Shown: in pieces, positions 37,245 through 46,172 of the stretch
Layout of the letters: each line of letters begins with the position of its first letter
Numbering within the stretch: position 1 is the first letter of the stretch
NCBI GenBank assembly: GCA_963800725.1
Contig: CAWDCE010000017.1
Location: 124,001 to 188,000 of the forward strand
Origin: Bog-473 sp963800725
GTDB taxonomy: Bacteria; Actinomycetota; Acidimicrobiia; Acidimicrobiales; RAAP-2
Length of the DNA: 64,000 bases
Reading direction: 5' to 3'
The notes under the pieces: model-generated
Told to the model about the DNA's origin: nothing
Databases searched by the model: none
The model's input: only the letters and a program-made list of their open reading frames with translations
Translations under genes and position numbers: made by a program

Positions 37245-38346
37245 GGACACCCACGCGTGCGGTCGGGTCAGGGCAGCGCCACGTGCAGGTTGGCGCGAGG
37301 TAGTTGATCACCGCTTGGGACAGGACCTCACCGCCCGCAGCGGTCAGGTGCGTCCCGTCGGGGGTGCGCACGTTGATCACCTGTCCGGCGGCGTTGGTGA
37401 TGAACGGCGCATAGGTGCCGGGGGGGTTCCCGAGCACCGACCAGCTCGAGATGTAGCTCACCGGTGGCTTCTGCGCTGCGGCCTGTTGTTGGACCAGGGC
37501 GTTGATGTCGCCCATCTTTGCCGAGAGGCCCGCATCTTGCATGGGCGGCATGCCCACCCAGATCACCTTGGCCCCGGTACTGGCGGCAAGCTGCATGAAG
37601 GCGGCGACCCGGGCGGCATACATTGGATTCCACTGCGCCGAGGTGTAGGGGACGTCGGGTGGGCCCGGGAAGTCCTGCGGGTCGTTGGCCCCGATCATGA
37701 TCACGACCACCTGCGGGTTGAACTTGGTGAGATCCGCCGACAGTTCGGCGGGCCAGTTGAAGTAGTCCGGCCTGGTCAGCCCCGTGCTCTCATGCCCGTC
37801 GAGGGTGGCGGTCACCACCCCGGTGTTGGCCAGATCGTTCTGCAAAGGGCCACCGAGGTCGAGTCCGAGCGAGTCACCCACAATCAACACCCGTAACGGG
37901 TTGGCGGCGCTCGGGCGCAGCGCGCTGAGCGCGGTGGTCGGGGTCGAGGTGCTCGCGGTGGACTTGCCCCCCGCTTCGGTGGTCGCAGTCGTGCCGCGCG
38001 GTGGCGGGGTGAGGTGGTGGTGACCCGGACCGAGCGAGCTCACAACCGAACCATTGCCCGGACGGTTTCCCGTGCGACCGGTGGCGGCGTCGGTTTCCGA
38101 GACAATGCGCGACAGCTGGAGCCCGCGGCTGACCGCGGCGATCGGGCCCAAGATGTCGAGGGCGACGGTTCGGCGGGTCCCGACCGGGGACACCTGCGCA
38201 TTGTGTTGGAGCATGTCGGCAAAGAGCAGCAGCCAGATCAAGAACGCCAGCACGCAGATGAACAGGACCCGCGTCCAGGGCAGGCGGCGGCGGGTGGCCG
38301 CCACCTCGTTCGGTGCCAGCTCGGTCGGCGGGGTGGTCTCGGGCAC
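37177..38346 (-). CDS. Membrane-anchored SGNH/GDSL hydrolase (DUF459-like)
   Basis: About 389 residues. One transmembrane helix (LFICVLAFLIWLLLFADML), a Pro/Thr-rich linker, then an SGNH domain: block I LRVLIVGDSLGLDLGG with nucleophile Ser, block III VVVIMIGANDPQDF with Asn, and block V DGTHLTAAGGEVLS with Asp and His. It starts two bases after the MBOAT stop, so the two act together, probably moving acetyl or acyl groups onto an extracellular polymer. The frame runs 68 bases into dedA. A one-base shift near 37290 would give the more natural end NLHVALP at 37268. Confidence 0.82.
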   Translation of the reverse strand: MPETTPPTELAPNEVAATRRRLPWTRVLFICVLAFLIWLLLFADMLQHNAQVSPVGTRRTVALDILGPIAAVSRGLQLSRIVSETDAATGRTGNRPGNGSVVSSLGPGHHHLTPPPRGTTATTEAGGKSTASTSTPTTALSALRPSAANPLRVLIVGDSLGLDLGGPLQNDLANTGVVTATLDGHESTGLTRPDYFNWPAELSADLTKFNPQVVVIMIGANDPQDFPGPPDVPYTSAQWNPMYAARVAAFMQLAASTGAKVIWVGMPPMQDAGLSAKMGDINALVQQQAAAQKPPVSYISSWSVLGNPPGTYAPFITNAAGQVINVRTPDGTHLTAAGGEVLSQAVINYLAPTCTWRCPDPTARVGVLSRRCAPHARHAGGARRGRPPR

Positions 38347-38348
38347 GA

Positions 38349-39776
38349 TCAGAACCGGTAGTAGATGAAGGGTGCCACTCCGGCCGGTCCGAAAGTGGTG
38401 ATGGCAAGCAGGACGAACGAGAGCACGCCGATTTGTACCCCAACATGCTGGCGAGAAAAGGTCGCCTGCAGGCGCGCCACGTTGACCGCCGGCACGTATT
38501 GCAGCGCGATCGAACCGAAGATGATGACCACCAAAAGGGGTGTGACCAGGGGCGACGGGCGTCCCCAGCCCGACAGAATGCGACCAAGGATCGAAAATGC
38601 CTGCGAGATGCCCGTGGAGTTGAAGAAGATCCAGCCGAGGCAGACGAACTGGAAAGTCCAAAAACGCTGCGACCAGACGCGCACCGGCCCGTCGGGCAGG
38701 GGCACCAGGCCGCGATCGATGCGCCGGCGCCGCCGGAACAGGCCGACCACCTGGCCGAGCCCCATCAAGGCCCCCCAGACGACGAAGTTCCAGGCCGCGC
38801 CGTGCCAGAGGCCGCCGAGCACCATGGTGATCATGATGTTGCGCATCGTCTTGGCTTCTGACCCGCTGCTCCCACCGAGGGGGATGTAGAGGTAGTCACG
38901 CAGCCAGCGCGAGAGCGTGATGTGCCACCGGCGCCAGAAGTCCTGCAGATTGCGGGCCGTGTAGGGCCCGTCGAAGTTGATCGGGAAGCGGATTCCGAGC
39001 AGGAGGGCGAGCCCGATGGCGATGTCGGTGTAGCCGCTGAAGTCGCAGTAGATCTGCACCGCATAACCCCAGGCGGCGAAGATCGACTCGAGGCCCGAGT
39101 GTTGCGACGGGTCGGTGAAGACCGGCGTCACGATGGCGCTGGCCACATAGGACGAGATCACGACCTTCTTGAAGAGGCCGGCCATGATCAACCACAGCGC
39201 CCGTGAGTAGTCGACGTTGTTCGGGTCGCGCCGCTTGCGCAACTGGGGCAAGAGCTCGTTGCCCCGCACGATCGGCCCGGCCAAGAGGTGGGGGAAGAAC
39301 GAGATGTAGAGCGCGAGATCGAGTGGGCGGGCGGGCTCGAGCTCGCGGCGGTAGATGTCGACCACGTAGCTGACCGCCATGAAGGTGAAGAACGAAATGG
39401 CGATCGGGAGTGCGACCTGCAACAGCGGCACGGCGCGACCCAAACCCAAGGTGTGGGTCAGGTTGTCGAGGTTGACCGAGACGAATCCGTAGTACTTGAA
39501 CCACCCGAGGAGGGCCAGCAGCGCAACCACAGTGACACCCATGGCCCACCGGCGGCTGCGATCGGTGCGCGTGGCCACGATGGCCACGCCGCCGAAGTGG
39601 GCGATGACCGTGGTCACCACCAACAAGAGGCAGTAGTTCCATCCCACCCAGCCGTAGAAGAAGTAGCTCAGGGCGATCATGGTCAGCTTCCATGGCCCCG
39701 CGTAAGGGTTGAGCAGCCAATTCGCCGTGAAGGCTATGGCAAAGAAGATCGCGAAATCGAATGTGGGAAAGAGCAT
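38349..39776 (-). CDS. MBOAT family O-acyltransferase (AlgI-like)
   Basis: 475 residues with about ten membrane helices. It has the AlgI/DltB core: MLFPTFDFAIFFAIAF at the start, AISFFTFMAVSYVVDIYRRE, YCDFSGYTDIAIGLALLLG, DFWRRWHITLSRWLRDYLYI and the invariant His in LGGLWHGAAWNFV. The ATG at 39776 fits the normal AlgI N-terminus; the frame upstream is spurious. It should pass acyl groups across the membrane to the SGNH partner encoded directly downstream, for O-acetylation of a polysaccharide or lipid. Confidence 0.93.
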   Translation of the reverse strand: MLFPTFDFAIFFAIAFTANWLLNPYAGPWKLTMIALSYFFYGWVGWNYCLLLVVTTVIAHFGGVAIVATRTDRSRRWAMGVTVVALLALLGWFKYYGFVSVNLDNLTHTLGLGRAVPLLQVALPIAISFFTFMAVSYVVDIYRRELEPARPLDLALYISFFPHLLAGPIVRGNELLPQLRKRRDPNNVDYSRALWLIMAGLFKKVVISSYVASAIVTPVFTDPSQHSGLESIFAAWGYAVQIYCDFSGYTDIAIGLALLLGIRFPINFDGPYTARNLQDFWRRWHITLSRWLRDYLYIPLGGSSGSEAKTMRNIMITMVLGGLWHGAAWNFVVWGALMGLGQVVGLFRRRRRIDRGLVPLPDGPVRVWSQRFWTFQFVCLGWIFFNSTGISQAFSILGRILSGWGRPSPLVTPLLVVIIFGSIALQYVPAVNVARLQATFSRQHVGVQIGVLSFVLLAITTFGPAGVAPFIYYRF

Positions 39777-39958
39777 GGCGCGAGCGGAAGACCTCAGTCG
39801 AGCGTACTGCCGACCCCTGCGCAGACCGTGCCAATCCAACGGTTGATTTGCGAGTCACCGCCATGGGTCGTGGTCTGCGCCACGGGCGCGCGCAACCATC
39901 ACCGCAGTGCCATTTCACCGCGCCAAGCCCAAGGAGGGCTACCGCCGTTGTCCGCGAT

Positions 39959-39974
39959 GCGCCCGGTCGGGCGC
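39959..39974 (-). terminator. Hairpin after etfA
   Basis: GCGCCCG (39959-39965) and CGGGCGC (39968-39974) form a perfect stem starting four bases past the etfA stop at 39979. There is no U-tract, as often in high-GC actinobacteria. Confidence 0.4.
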
Positions 39975-39978
39975 CCGG

Positions 39979-40947
39979 TTAGCCCTTGGCCTTGAGCGCC
40001 TCGATCAATGCGGGAAGGACCTTGTGGACGTCGCCGACGATGCCGAGATCGGCCACCGAGAAGATCGGGGCCTCGGCATCCTTGTTGATCGCCACGATGT
40101 TCTTCGAACCCTTCATCCCGACCAGGTGTTGGGTCGCCCCCGAGATGCCGCAGGCGACGTAGACGGTGGGCTTGACGGTCTTGCCGGTCTGGCCCACCTG
40201 GTGCGAGTAGGGCACCCATCCCGCGTCGACGATGGCCCGACTGGCTCCGGCGGCCCCGCCCAAGAGCTTGGCCAGTTCCTCAATGAGCGCGTAGTTGGCG
40301 GCGTCGCCCAGCCCACGACCACCCGAGACCACGACCGGGGCCTCGTCGAGCTTCGGGCCACTGCGCTCTTCGACGTGACGTTCCACGATCTTCGCGGCGT
40401 TGGTGGCCCCGGTGTCGGGAGCCGGAGCGGCGACGACGGCGGCCGGGGCCCCACCGCTCGGTTCGGGCGCGAAGGACTTGGCCCGGATCACAAAGATGCC
40501 TGGGCCCGACCCGGTGAAGCGGGCCGTGACGATGTGCGTGCCACCGAAAATGGGGTGCTGGCTGGACAACGAGTCACCGGCGACCAGGCCGGTGACATTG
40601 GTCAGGACCGGGGCGTCCAACTTGACCGAGAGCCGACCGGCCACGTCACGGCCGTCGTAGGTGGCCGGGATCAAAATGGCGTCGGGTGTGTTGCCCCCGG
40701 CGATGAGTGCCGCGATGGCGGCGGAGACCGGAACCCCGGGCAAGGAGCCGCCCAGGTCCCCCACGTCATAGACGGTGGTCGCCCCGTACTCGCCGAGCGG
40801 CCCGGCCAGGGACGCCACGTCGGCACCCCAGGCAATGGCCTCGACGCTGCCCGCGACTGATCGTGCCTCGGTCAAGAGCTCCAAGGTGATGGGGGTCGGA
40901 CCGCCTTCGCCGGCTTCGGCCAAGACCCAGATCTTCTCGATTGCCAT
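39979..40947 (-). CDS. etfA: Electron transfer flavoprotein alpha subunit
   Basis: 322 residues. The N-terminal domain is followed by the FAD-binding C-terminal domain with VVSGGRGLGDAANYALIEEL, SRAIVDAGWVPYSHQVGQTG, the signature VKPTVYVACGISGATQHLVG and IVAINKDAEAPIF. ETF carries electrons from acyl-CoA and other dehydrogenases to the quinone pool. It overlaps nothing but follows etfB by one base, so they form one operon, with a GC hairpin directly after the stop. Confidence 0.96.
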   Translation of the reverse strand: MAIEKIWVLAEAGEGGPTPITLELLTEARSVAGSVEAIAWGADVASLAGPLGEYGATTVYDVGDLGGSLPGVPVSAAIAALIAGGNTPDAILIPATYDGRDVAGRLSVKLDAPVLTNVTGLVAGDSLSSQHPIFGGTHIVTARFTGSGPGIFVIRAKSFAPEPSGGAPAAVVAAPAPDTGATNAAKIVERHVEERSGPKLDEAPVVVSGGRGLGDAANYALIEELAKLLGGAAGASRAIVDAGWVPYSHQVGQTGKTVKPTVYVACGISGATQHLVGMKGSKNIVAINKDAEAPIFSVADLGIVGDVHKVLPALIEALKAKG

Positions 40948-40948
40948 C

Positions 40949-41725
40949 TCAGATCACCTTCAACTGCTCGAGGAAGGCGACGACGCGATCGGCGCCGTCC
41001 CCTTCGTCCACCACGATCTCGCCCGCCGAGCGGGACTCTGCTTCTGAAACATCGGTGATCTCTTGACCACTGCCCGCCGCGCCGACCTGGCCGGCATCGA
41101 TACCGAGATCGGCCACCGTCAGGTTGTCGACCGGCTTGGACTTGGCGGCCATGATGCCTTTGAACGACGGGTACCGGGGCTCGACGACACCGGCGGTCAC
41201 CGTGACGACGGCGGGCATCGCGGAGACGACCTCGTCGTAGCCGGCCTCGGTCTGGCGCTCGACCTTGACCGAGGAACCGTCGATGGCGATCGACTTGGCG
41301 AAGGTGACCGACGGGAGGCCGAGAATCTCGGCCACCTGCACCGGCAATGTCCCGGTGTAACCGTCGGTCGACTCGGTGGCCATCACGATCAGGTCGGGAT
41401 TGGCCCGCTTGATCGCCGCCGCCAGGACCTTGGCCGTGCCGAGGGCATCGCTGCCGGCAAGGGCCTCGTCGCTGATCAAGATGGCGTTGGCGGCGCCCAT
41501 GGCCAGGCCGGTGCGCAGTCCGGAAACCTCGCCTCCGGGGGCCATCGAGACCAAGGTGACCGTGTCACCTTCGCCCCCGGCGAGCTGGAGGGCCATTTCG
41601 ACTCCGTAGTTGTCGGAATCGTCCATGATCAACTTGCCGGATCGATTGAGGGTGTGGGTCCCCGGATCGAGGGTGCCTGGGGCGACCGGATCGGGGATCT
41701 GTTTGACGCAGACGACGACGTTCAT
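40949..41725 (-). CDS. etfB: Electron transfer flavoprotein beta subunit
   Basis: About 258 residues. MNVVVCVKQIPDPVAPGTLD is the standard beginning. Further signatures are NYGVEMALQLAGGEGDTVTL, VMATESTDGYTGTLPVQVAE and VEPRYPSFKGIMAAKSKP. AMP is bound structurally. The ATG at 41725 is nine bases after AAGGA; the ATG at 41731 is too close to it. It is the first gene of the etfBA operon. EtfBA here has no adjacent acyl-CoA dehydrogenase, so it probably serves several enzymes. Confidence 0.96.
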   Translation of the reverse strand: MNVVVCVKQIPDPVAPGTLDPGTHTLNRSGKLIMDDSDNYGVEMALQLAGGEGDTVTLVSMAPGGEVSGLRTGLAMGAANAILISDEALAGSDALGTAKVLAAAIKRANPDLIVMATESTDGYTGTLPVQVAEILGLPSVTFAKSIAIDGSSVKVERQTEAGYDEVVSAMPAVVTVTAGVVEPRYPSFKGIMAAKSKPVDNLTVADLGIDAGQVGAAGSGQEITDVSEAESRSAGEIVVDEGDGADRVVAFLEQLKVI

Positions 41726-41825
41726 GGCCATCCATCCTTCACGACGGAAGCCGTCTCCCGCCATTCGGCTGCTCCAATGGCCGTTGGATCAGGTATCGGC
41801 CGAGGTCAGGTCGACTCGGTCCGCT

Positions 41826-42515
41826 TCAGGGTCCGACCGATCGGGCGATCTCGATCGCCTCGGCGAGATTGTCCGTGATGACGGCGTCCACCCCCAACTC
41901 CACAAAGCCAGCCAGGTCGTGGGCCGCATTGACCGTCCACGCGTTGACTTCGAGGCCGACCCGGTGCGACCGCTCGATCAACTCGGCGCTGACCTCGGTC
42001 ACAAAGGGGTGGACCGCCTGCCATCCGAGTTGGGTGGCCCGGGCCACCCCCGCCACCGGATCGCTCAAAAAGGGCCACAGCTCGCCAATGGCCAACCGTT
42101 CGTCGACGTGGCGAAGCGCCCCGAGGATCGCCGCATCGAACGACGAGACGATGACCCGATCGCTCCAGTGTGCCTCTTCGATAGTCCGGGCCACTGCTTC
42201 TGCCACGACGTCGTCGCCCGGTGACCCGGGGTCCTCCTCCGCCTTGATCTCGACGTTGACCACCATTGGTGCACACACCGCCAGGACATCACCGAGAAGC
42301 GGGACGAAGTCGGGCAGATCCACCACCCCGAGTGCGAAAAGTGGCCCGAGGCCGTCGATGACCGAGTCGTGGTGGACCGCCAAGGCCCCGTCGGCGGTCA
42401 GATGGACGTCCAGCTCGACCCCGTCGGCTCCGAGTCGGCGCGCCTCGACAAAGGCGTCGATCGTATTTTCGAGGGGTCCGTCGGTACAGCCCCGATGGGC
42501 GAACACGGCGGTCAT
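41826..42515 (-). CDS. Glycerophosphodiester phosphodiesterase
   Basis: 229 residues. The GDPD motifs are FAHRGCTDGPLENTIDAF (catalytic His and Arg), DGVELDVHLTADGALAVHHD (metal-binding Glu/Asp and second His), VVNVEIKAE and the C-terminal VNAWTVNAAHDLAGFVELG. It hydrolyses glycerophosphodiesters to glycerol-3-phosphate and an alcohol. No signal peptide is seen, so it acts in the cytoplasm. It lies 100 bases from etfB on the same strand and upstream of the divergent whiB region. Confidence 0.92.
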   Translation of the reverse strand: MTAVFAHRGCTDGPLENTIDAFVEARRLGADGVELDVHLTADGALAVHHDSVIDGLGPLFALGVVDLPDFVPLLGDVLAVCAPMVVNVEIKAEEDPGSPGDDVVAEAVARTIEEAHWSDRVIVSSFDAAILGALRHVDERLAIGELWPFLSDPVAGVARATQLGWQAVHPFVTEVSAELIERSHRVGLEVNAWTVNAAHDLAGFVELGVDAVITDNLAEAIEIARSVGP

Positions 42516-42697
42516 CGGCCCTCTTTTCCCAGCTTGTCACCCATATTGACCCCCGTGTTCGAAAATTTCACAAAACTGCTTGCCAGACCTGCAACCACCC
42601 ATTACCCTCTTCTCGTCAATCCCTTCTCACTGGCGGACACCACTTCGGGTCCGATCATGTGAAAAGGATCACAACCGCGTGGGTGGAGGCTTTCCCA

Positions 42698-42994
42698 ATG
42701 GCTCTCATGTGGAATCGGACGGTCGACTGGGATGCAGACGACTGGCGCCGCGCCGCAGCATGCCGCAATACAGAACCAGACCTGTTCTTCCCGGTCGGCA
42801 CGACTGGACCGGCGGTCGATCAGATCGACGCCGCGAAGCGTGTGTGCCGCTCGTGCGAAGCGCTCGAGCCGTGTTTGGACTTTGCGCTCGCCACCAACCA
42901 GGAATCAGGGGTGTGGGGCGGGACGTCCGAAGAGGAGCGACGCAAGTTGCGCAAGGCGTGGCTCGCCGCCCGCCGTTCACAGCGGACCTTCTGA
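42698..42994 (+). CDS. WhiB family Fe-S transcriptional regulator
   Basis: 98 residues. Four cluster ligands are present with canonical spacing: Cys 22, 50, 53 and 59 (VCRSCEALEPCLDFAL). The GVWGGTSEEERRKLRK turn and basic C-terminus follow. WhiB proteins bind a [4Fe-4S] cluster and partner the main sigma factor. The ATG at 42698 is eight bases after GGAGG, which makes it better than the GTG at 42659. Position close to the two ArsA-like ATPases recalls whiB4 next to Rv3679-Rv3680 of Mycobacterium, though the subtype cannot be fixed. Confidence 0.93.
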   Translation: MALMWNRTVDWDADDWRRAAACRNTEPDLFFPVGTTGPAVDQIDAAKRVCRSCEALEPCLDFALATNQESGVWGGTSEEERRKLRKAWLAARRSQRTF

Positions 42995-43034
42995 CACACC
43001 GCCGTAGTTCCCCCTCGGGCACTCGACATGGCAT

Positions 43035-44567
43035 CTAGCGGGGCGCACTGACCGGCACCGAGATAACGGCGCGGGTCCCACCGCCTTGGGCGTCGGGTCG
43101 GGCCTCCATGGTGATCTGCCCCTCGAGCTGACTGACCACGAGGTCGCGCACGATCGAAAGCCCGAGGCTCGTGGTTGCCTCGATGTCGAAACCCTCGGGC
43201 AGGCCCACCCCGTCGTCTTCGACCGATACCCGCAACTCGGTCCCGCTGTGGGTCATCTTGACCACCACGTGTCCGACTGCGTCGGGGTCGAGCGGACCGG
43301 TGTGGCCCTCGTCACCGTCGTCGCCGGCCAGGTCAGGGTCGAAACCGTGTTCGACGGCATTTTGCAGGAGTTCAGCCACCGTCACCGCGAGCGGGGTCGC
43401 CACGTCGGCCGAGACGTCACCAAGATCGCCTTGGGTCGTGATGATGACGGGCTGGGAGGAAACCACCGAATCCTCGGCCATCTGCACCAAGGAGACCACG
43501 ATCTCGGCGAAGGGGACCTGCTCGGTCGGGTCACGAGAAAGGATCTCGTGGACCAGGGCGATGGAGCGCACCCGGCGCTCGGCCTCGTGGAGGGCAATCC
43601 GGGCGGCGCGGTCATCGACCCGCCGGGCCTGCAAGCTGAGCAGCGAGGAGATCGTCTGGAGGTTGTTCTTGACCCGGTGGTGCACCTCGCGAATGGCCGC
43701 GTCCTTTGACAAGAGGAGCCGGTCCAACCGGCGCACGTCGGTGACGTCGCGCAAGAGGATCATCGACCCGGTGACCACGCCGTGGGAGAGCAGGGGGATG
43801 CAGTGCACGAGCACGATGACATCGGGGCGCCGCTCGACCTCTTCGACCACCGGACGTCCCTGGGTCAGCGCAAATTCGATGGCGGACTCCTCGATGTCGA
43901 GGTCGCCGAAGCGCCGCCCCTCGGGCGGCGAGTAGATCCCCATGCGGTGAAAGGCGTTCATGGCATTGGGTGAGGCGAACTCCACCCGGCCGTCGGCGTC
44001 GACCACGACGACCCCGTCACCGACCCGGGGCGCCTCTTCTGTCCCGACGTCTTCGTCGGGGAACGGGAAGGCCGACTGGGCCACCATGTCGGCCAGGCGC
44101 TCGAAGAGGTCCAGGTAGGTCCGCTCGTAGATGCTGGTGGGCCCCTTGAGCGGCGCCAGCGACACCCGGAGCATGACCGCGATGACCGCACCCTCGAAGC
44201 GCACGGGGATGTTCTCGACCGGGACCCGTTCGCCAATGATCGGGTGGTGGATGTTGCCGCGCACAATTTCGCCGGTGTGCAGGCATTTGGCGACGAGGTC
44301 CCACTGCGACTCGTTGACGGTCTGACCGACCAGGTCCTGTTCGACCAACGTCGGGCGGTTGTTCGGCCGCATCTGGCCCATGACCACGAGCTCGGGGTCC
44401 TCGGCACCCTCCTTGGCGAGGCCCCCCGCTACCGGGACCAAGAGCAAAAGGTCCGAGAAGGAGAGGTCAGAGAGGACGCTCCAACTCCCCATGAGCCTCT
44501 GGAGATGCTCGAGGGCCTCTCCATCGAGTTCGGTATGGCTCTGGGCCAGCTCAGCCGGCGTCGGCAT
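43035..44567 (-). CDS. PdtaS-like sensor histidine kinase
   Basis: 510 residues, cytoplasmic. An N-terminal GAF-like domain (about 20-170) and a PAS domain (about 180-290; VGDGVVVVDADGRVEFASPN) precede a HisKA_2 dimerisation helix with the phosphorylated His in REVHHRVKNNLQTISSLLSL. A HATPase_c domain follows (N box ELLQNAVEHGFD, G1 VEDDGVGLP, G2 TSLGLSIVRDL). This matches PdtaS, which signals to an ANTAR-type regulator PdtaR. No response regulator is adjacent. It follows the PHP gene by three bases. Confidence 0.92.
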   Translation of the reverse strand: MPTPAELAQSHTELDGEALEHLQRLMGSWSVLSDLSFSDLLLLVPVAGGLAKEGAEDPELVVMGQMRPNNRPTLVEQDLVGQTVNESQWDLVAKCLHTGEIVRGNIHHPIIGERVPVENIPVRFEGAVIAVMLRVSLAPLKGPTSIYERTYLDLFERLADMVAQSAFPFPDEDVGTEEAPRVGDGVVVVDADGRVEFASPNAMNAFHRMGIYSPPEGRRFGDLDIEESAIEFALTQGRPVVEEVERRPDVIVLVHCIPLLSHGVVTGSMILLRDVTDVRRLDRLLLSKDAAIREVHHRVKNNLQTISSLLSLQARRVDDRAARIALHEAERRVRSIALVHEILSRDPTEQVPFAEIVVSLVQMAEDSVVSSQPVIITTQGDLGDVSADVATPLAVTVAELLQNAVEHGFDPDLAGDDGDEGHTGPLDPDAVGHVVVKMTHSGTELRVSVEDDGVGLPEGFDIEATTSLGLSIVRDLVVSQLEGQITMEARPDAQGGGTRAVISVPVSAPR

Positions 44568-44570
44568 GGC

Positions 44571-45471
44571 TTACTCCGTTCCTCGTGCAGCGCCGTGGCC
44601 GACCGCCACCGGTCGCGCGGTGCGGGCGCTGTAGGCCTGTAACGAATCGACTCCGACCCCCGCCAGGATCGATCGCAACTCGTCGGCGTGATCGGCGACG
44701 TGCTCGACGCGGTGCGCGTCCGATGCCGTCGTGAGGGGAACGCCCGCCGCCACCATCTTGGCCAACAAGGGAAGCGCTGGATACTGCTCCTCGGCCGGCT
44801 TGCGCCACCCGGCCGAGGAGACCTCGGCCGCCATGCCCGAGCGCGCGCTGCGGCCTCTGCGATGCGATCCCACCACTCAAGAGGGCTGTTCGGGCGACGC
44901 CCGGCCACCTTGATCAGGTCGGGGTGCGCCAACACGTCGGTCGCCCCCGACGCAGCCAACTCTTCGAGCGCGCCGGTGTAGGTGTCCCAACACGCATCGA
45001 CCTGGCGGGCCGACCACTCGTCCATCGAGATCGGGTCATCGAGGTCGTCGAACCTCCAGGCACCGAGCCAGTGCACCGAGCCCAACAACACATCGAAGGG
45101 ATAGCCCGCCAACAACGAGGCCACCTGGTCCATGCGCCCCTCGTAGTAGTCGACCTCGAGCCCGATCACCACCGGGAGACCGGCATCCTTGGCGGCCTGC
45201 GCGAGGGTGACGTACTCGTCGAGATCCGCCGTCGCGTGGAAGTCCCAGTACTGCTCCATCGACTGGGCCAACGGTGCCGCGGACGCGATCATCCTTCCAA
45301 AACCCCCCGACCAGCGCATCGGCCTGTCGAAAGCGGAAGAAATGCTCGGTCAGGGCGAGCTCTTCGACCCCGGCCGCCTGGGCACGAGCACAGTACCGCG
45401 GCGATCTGATCGACGCTGAGCGGCGAGGCCTGCTCGCTGTGGGGCCACAGGTGCAGGTGGTAGTCAAGCAC
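44571..45471 (-). CDS. PHP-domain phosphatase (HisK-like), three frameshifts
   Basis: About 300 residues once three breaks are repaired. Metal motifs are all present but spread over frames: DYHLHLWPHSEQA, LTEHFFRFRQ, the GSVHWLGAW segment, LAHPDLIK and TASDAHRVEHV. The breaks lie at 45397-45396 (GG), in the run 45308-45299 (CCCCCC/AAAA), and in the GC repeat 44848-44841. The domain is typical of histidinol-phosphatase-type PHP enzymes. Being first-rate in every motif, it is more likely intact in the organism than a pseudogene. It overlaps the O-methyltransferase by eight bases. Confidence 0.72.
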
Positions 45472-46108
45472 GACGAATCAGCGTCACGCCGTCTCGGATG
45501 GTGGTGAGCACACAGACGACGCGCGGGTCGTTGACCAGCTTGTCGTTGAATGCCGCGATGGCTGCGGCGGACTCGTCTCGCTTCGCCACCGAGTCGAGCA
45601 CACGGCCCGACTGCAGCGTGTTGTCGGCGACGATCAGGCCTCGGGGCGCCAGCTTGGGCAGCACCGCCTCGAAGTAGGCGTCGTATCCGACCTTGTCCGC
45701 ATCGATGAACACGAGGTCGAAGGGACCTTGGAGCTGCGCCAGCGATGCCAGGGCCGGCCCCTCGATCACGCTGATGACGTGCTCGCATCCCGCGGCCGCG
45801 ATGTTGCCCCGGGCCGTCGTCGCGTGATGGGGATCGACTTCGAGGGAGATGATCGATCCCCCCTCCCCAAGTCCGGCCGCCATCGCAATGGCCGAATAGC
45901 CCGTGAACGTGCCGATCTCGAGCACCCGGGTGGCCTGGGCGCCATAGACGAGCATCTCGAGGAATCGTCCCTCTTGGCGACCGACCATCATCCCCCAGCC
46001 CGGAAAATCGGCCCTGGTGGCTTCGTCGACCGCCACGAGGTGTTGGCCCGGTTGGGTGGCATGGGCCTCGGCATATGCGAGGACTTCGGGATTGATCAGT
46101 TCGGCCAT
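45464..46108 (-). CDS. SAM-dependent O-methyltransferase (class I, COMT-like)
   Basis: 214 residues, the standard size. The SAM-binding motif is VLEIGTFTGYSAIAMAAGLG, followed by the acidic EVDPHH. The divalent-metal ligands are in DLVFIDADKVGYDAY and IVADNTLQSGRV. It methylates catechol-like or other hydroxyl acceptors; the acceptor is unknown. It is preceded by the ArsA-like pair on the same strand (65-base gap) and overlaps the PHP gene. Confidence 0.92.
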   Translation of the reverse strand: MAELINPEVLAYAEAHATQPGQHLVAVDEATRADFPGWGMMVGRQEGRFLEMLVYGAQATRVLEIGTFTGYSAIAMAAGLGEGGSIISLEVDPHHATTARGNIAAAGCEHVISVIEGPALASLAQLQGPFDLVFIDADKVGYDAYFEAVLPKLAPRGLIVADNTLQSGRVLDSVAKRDESAAAIAAFNDKLVNDPRVVCVLTTIRDGVTLIRRA

Positions 46109-46172
46109 TCCTGCATGGTAGGGCTGCTGATGGACGACGGGGGGCGCCCGGGCGCGAGCGCCGGGCCCTCGG

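Noticed and set aside
39907..40860. Plus-strand open frame of 317 codons
   Set aside because: Antisense to etfA, which is unmistakable.
44571..45471. Programmed ribosomal frameshifting in the PHP gene
   Set aside because: The three breaks include shifts in different directions and no shared slippery site; sequence error is simpler.
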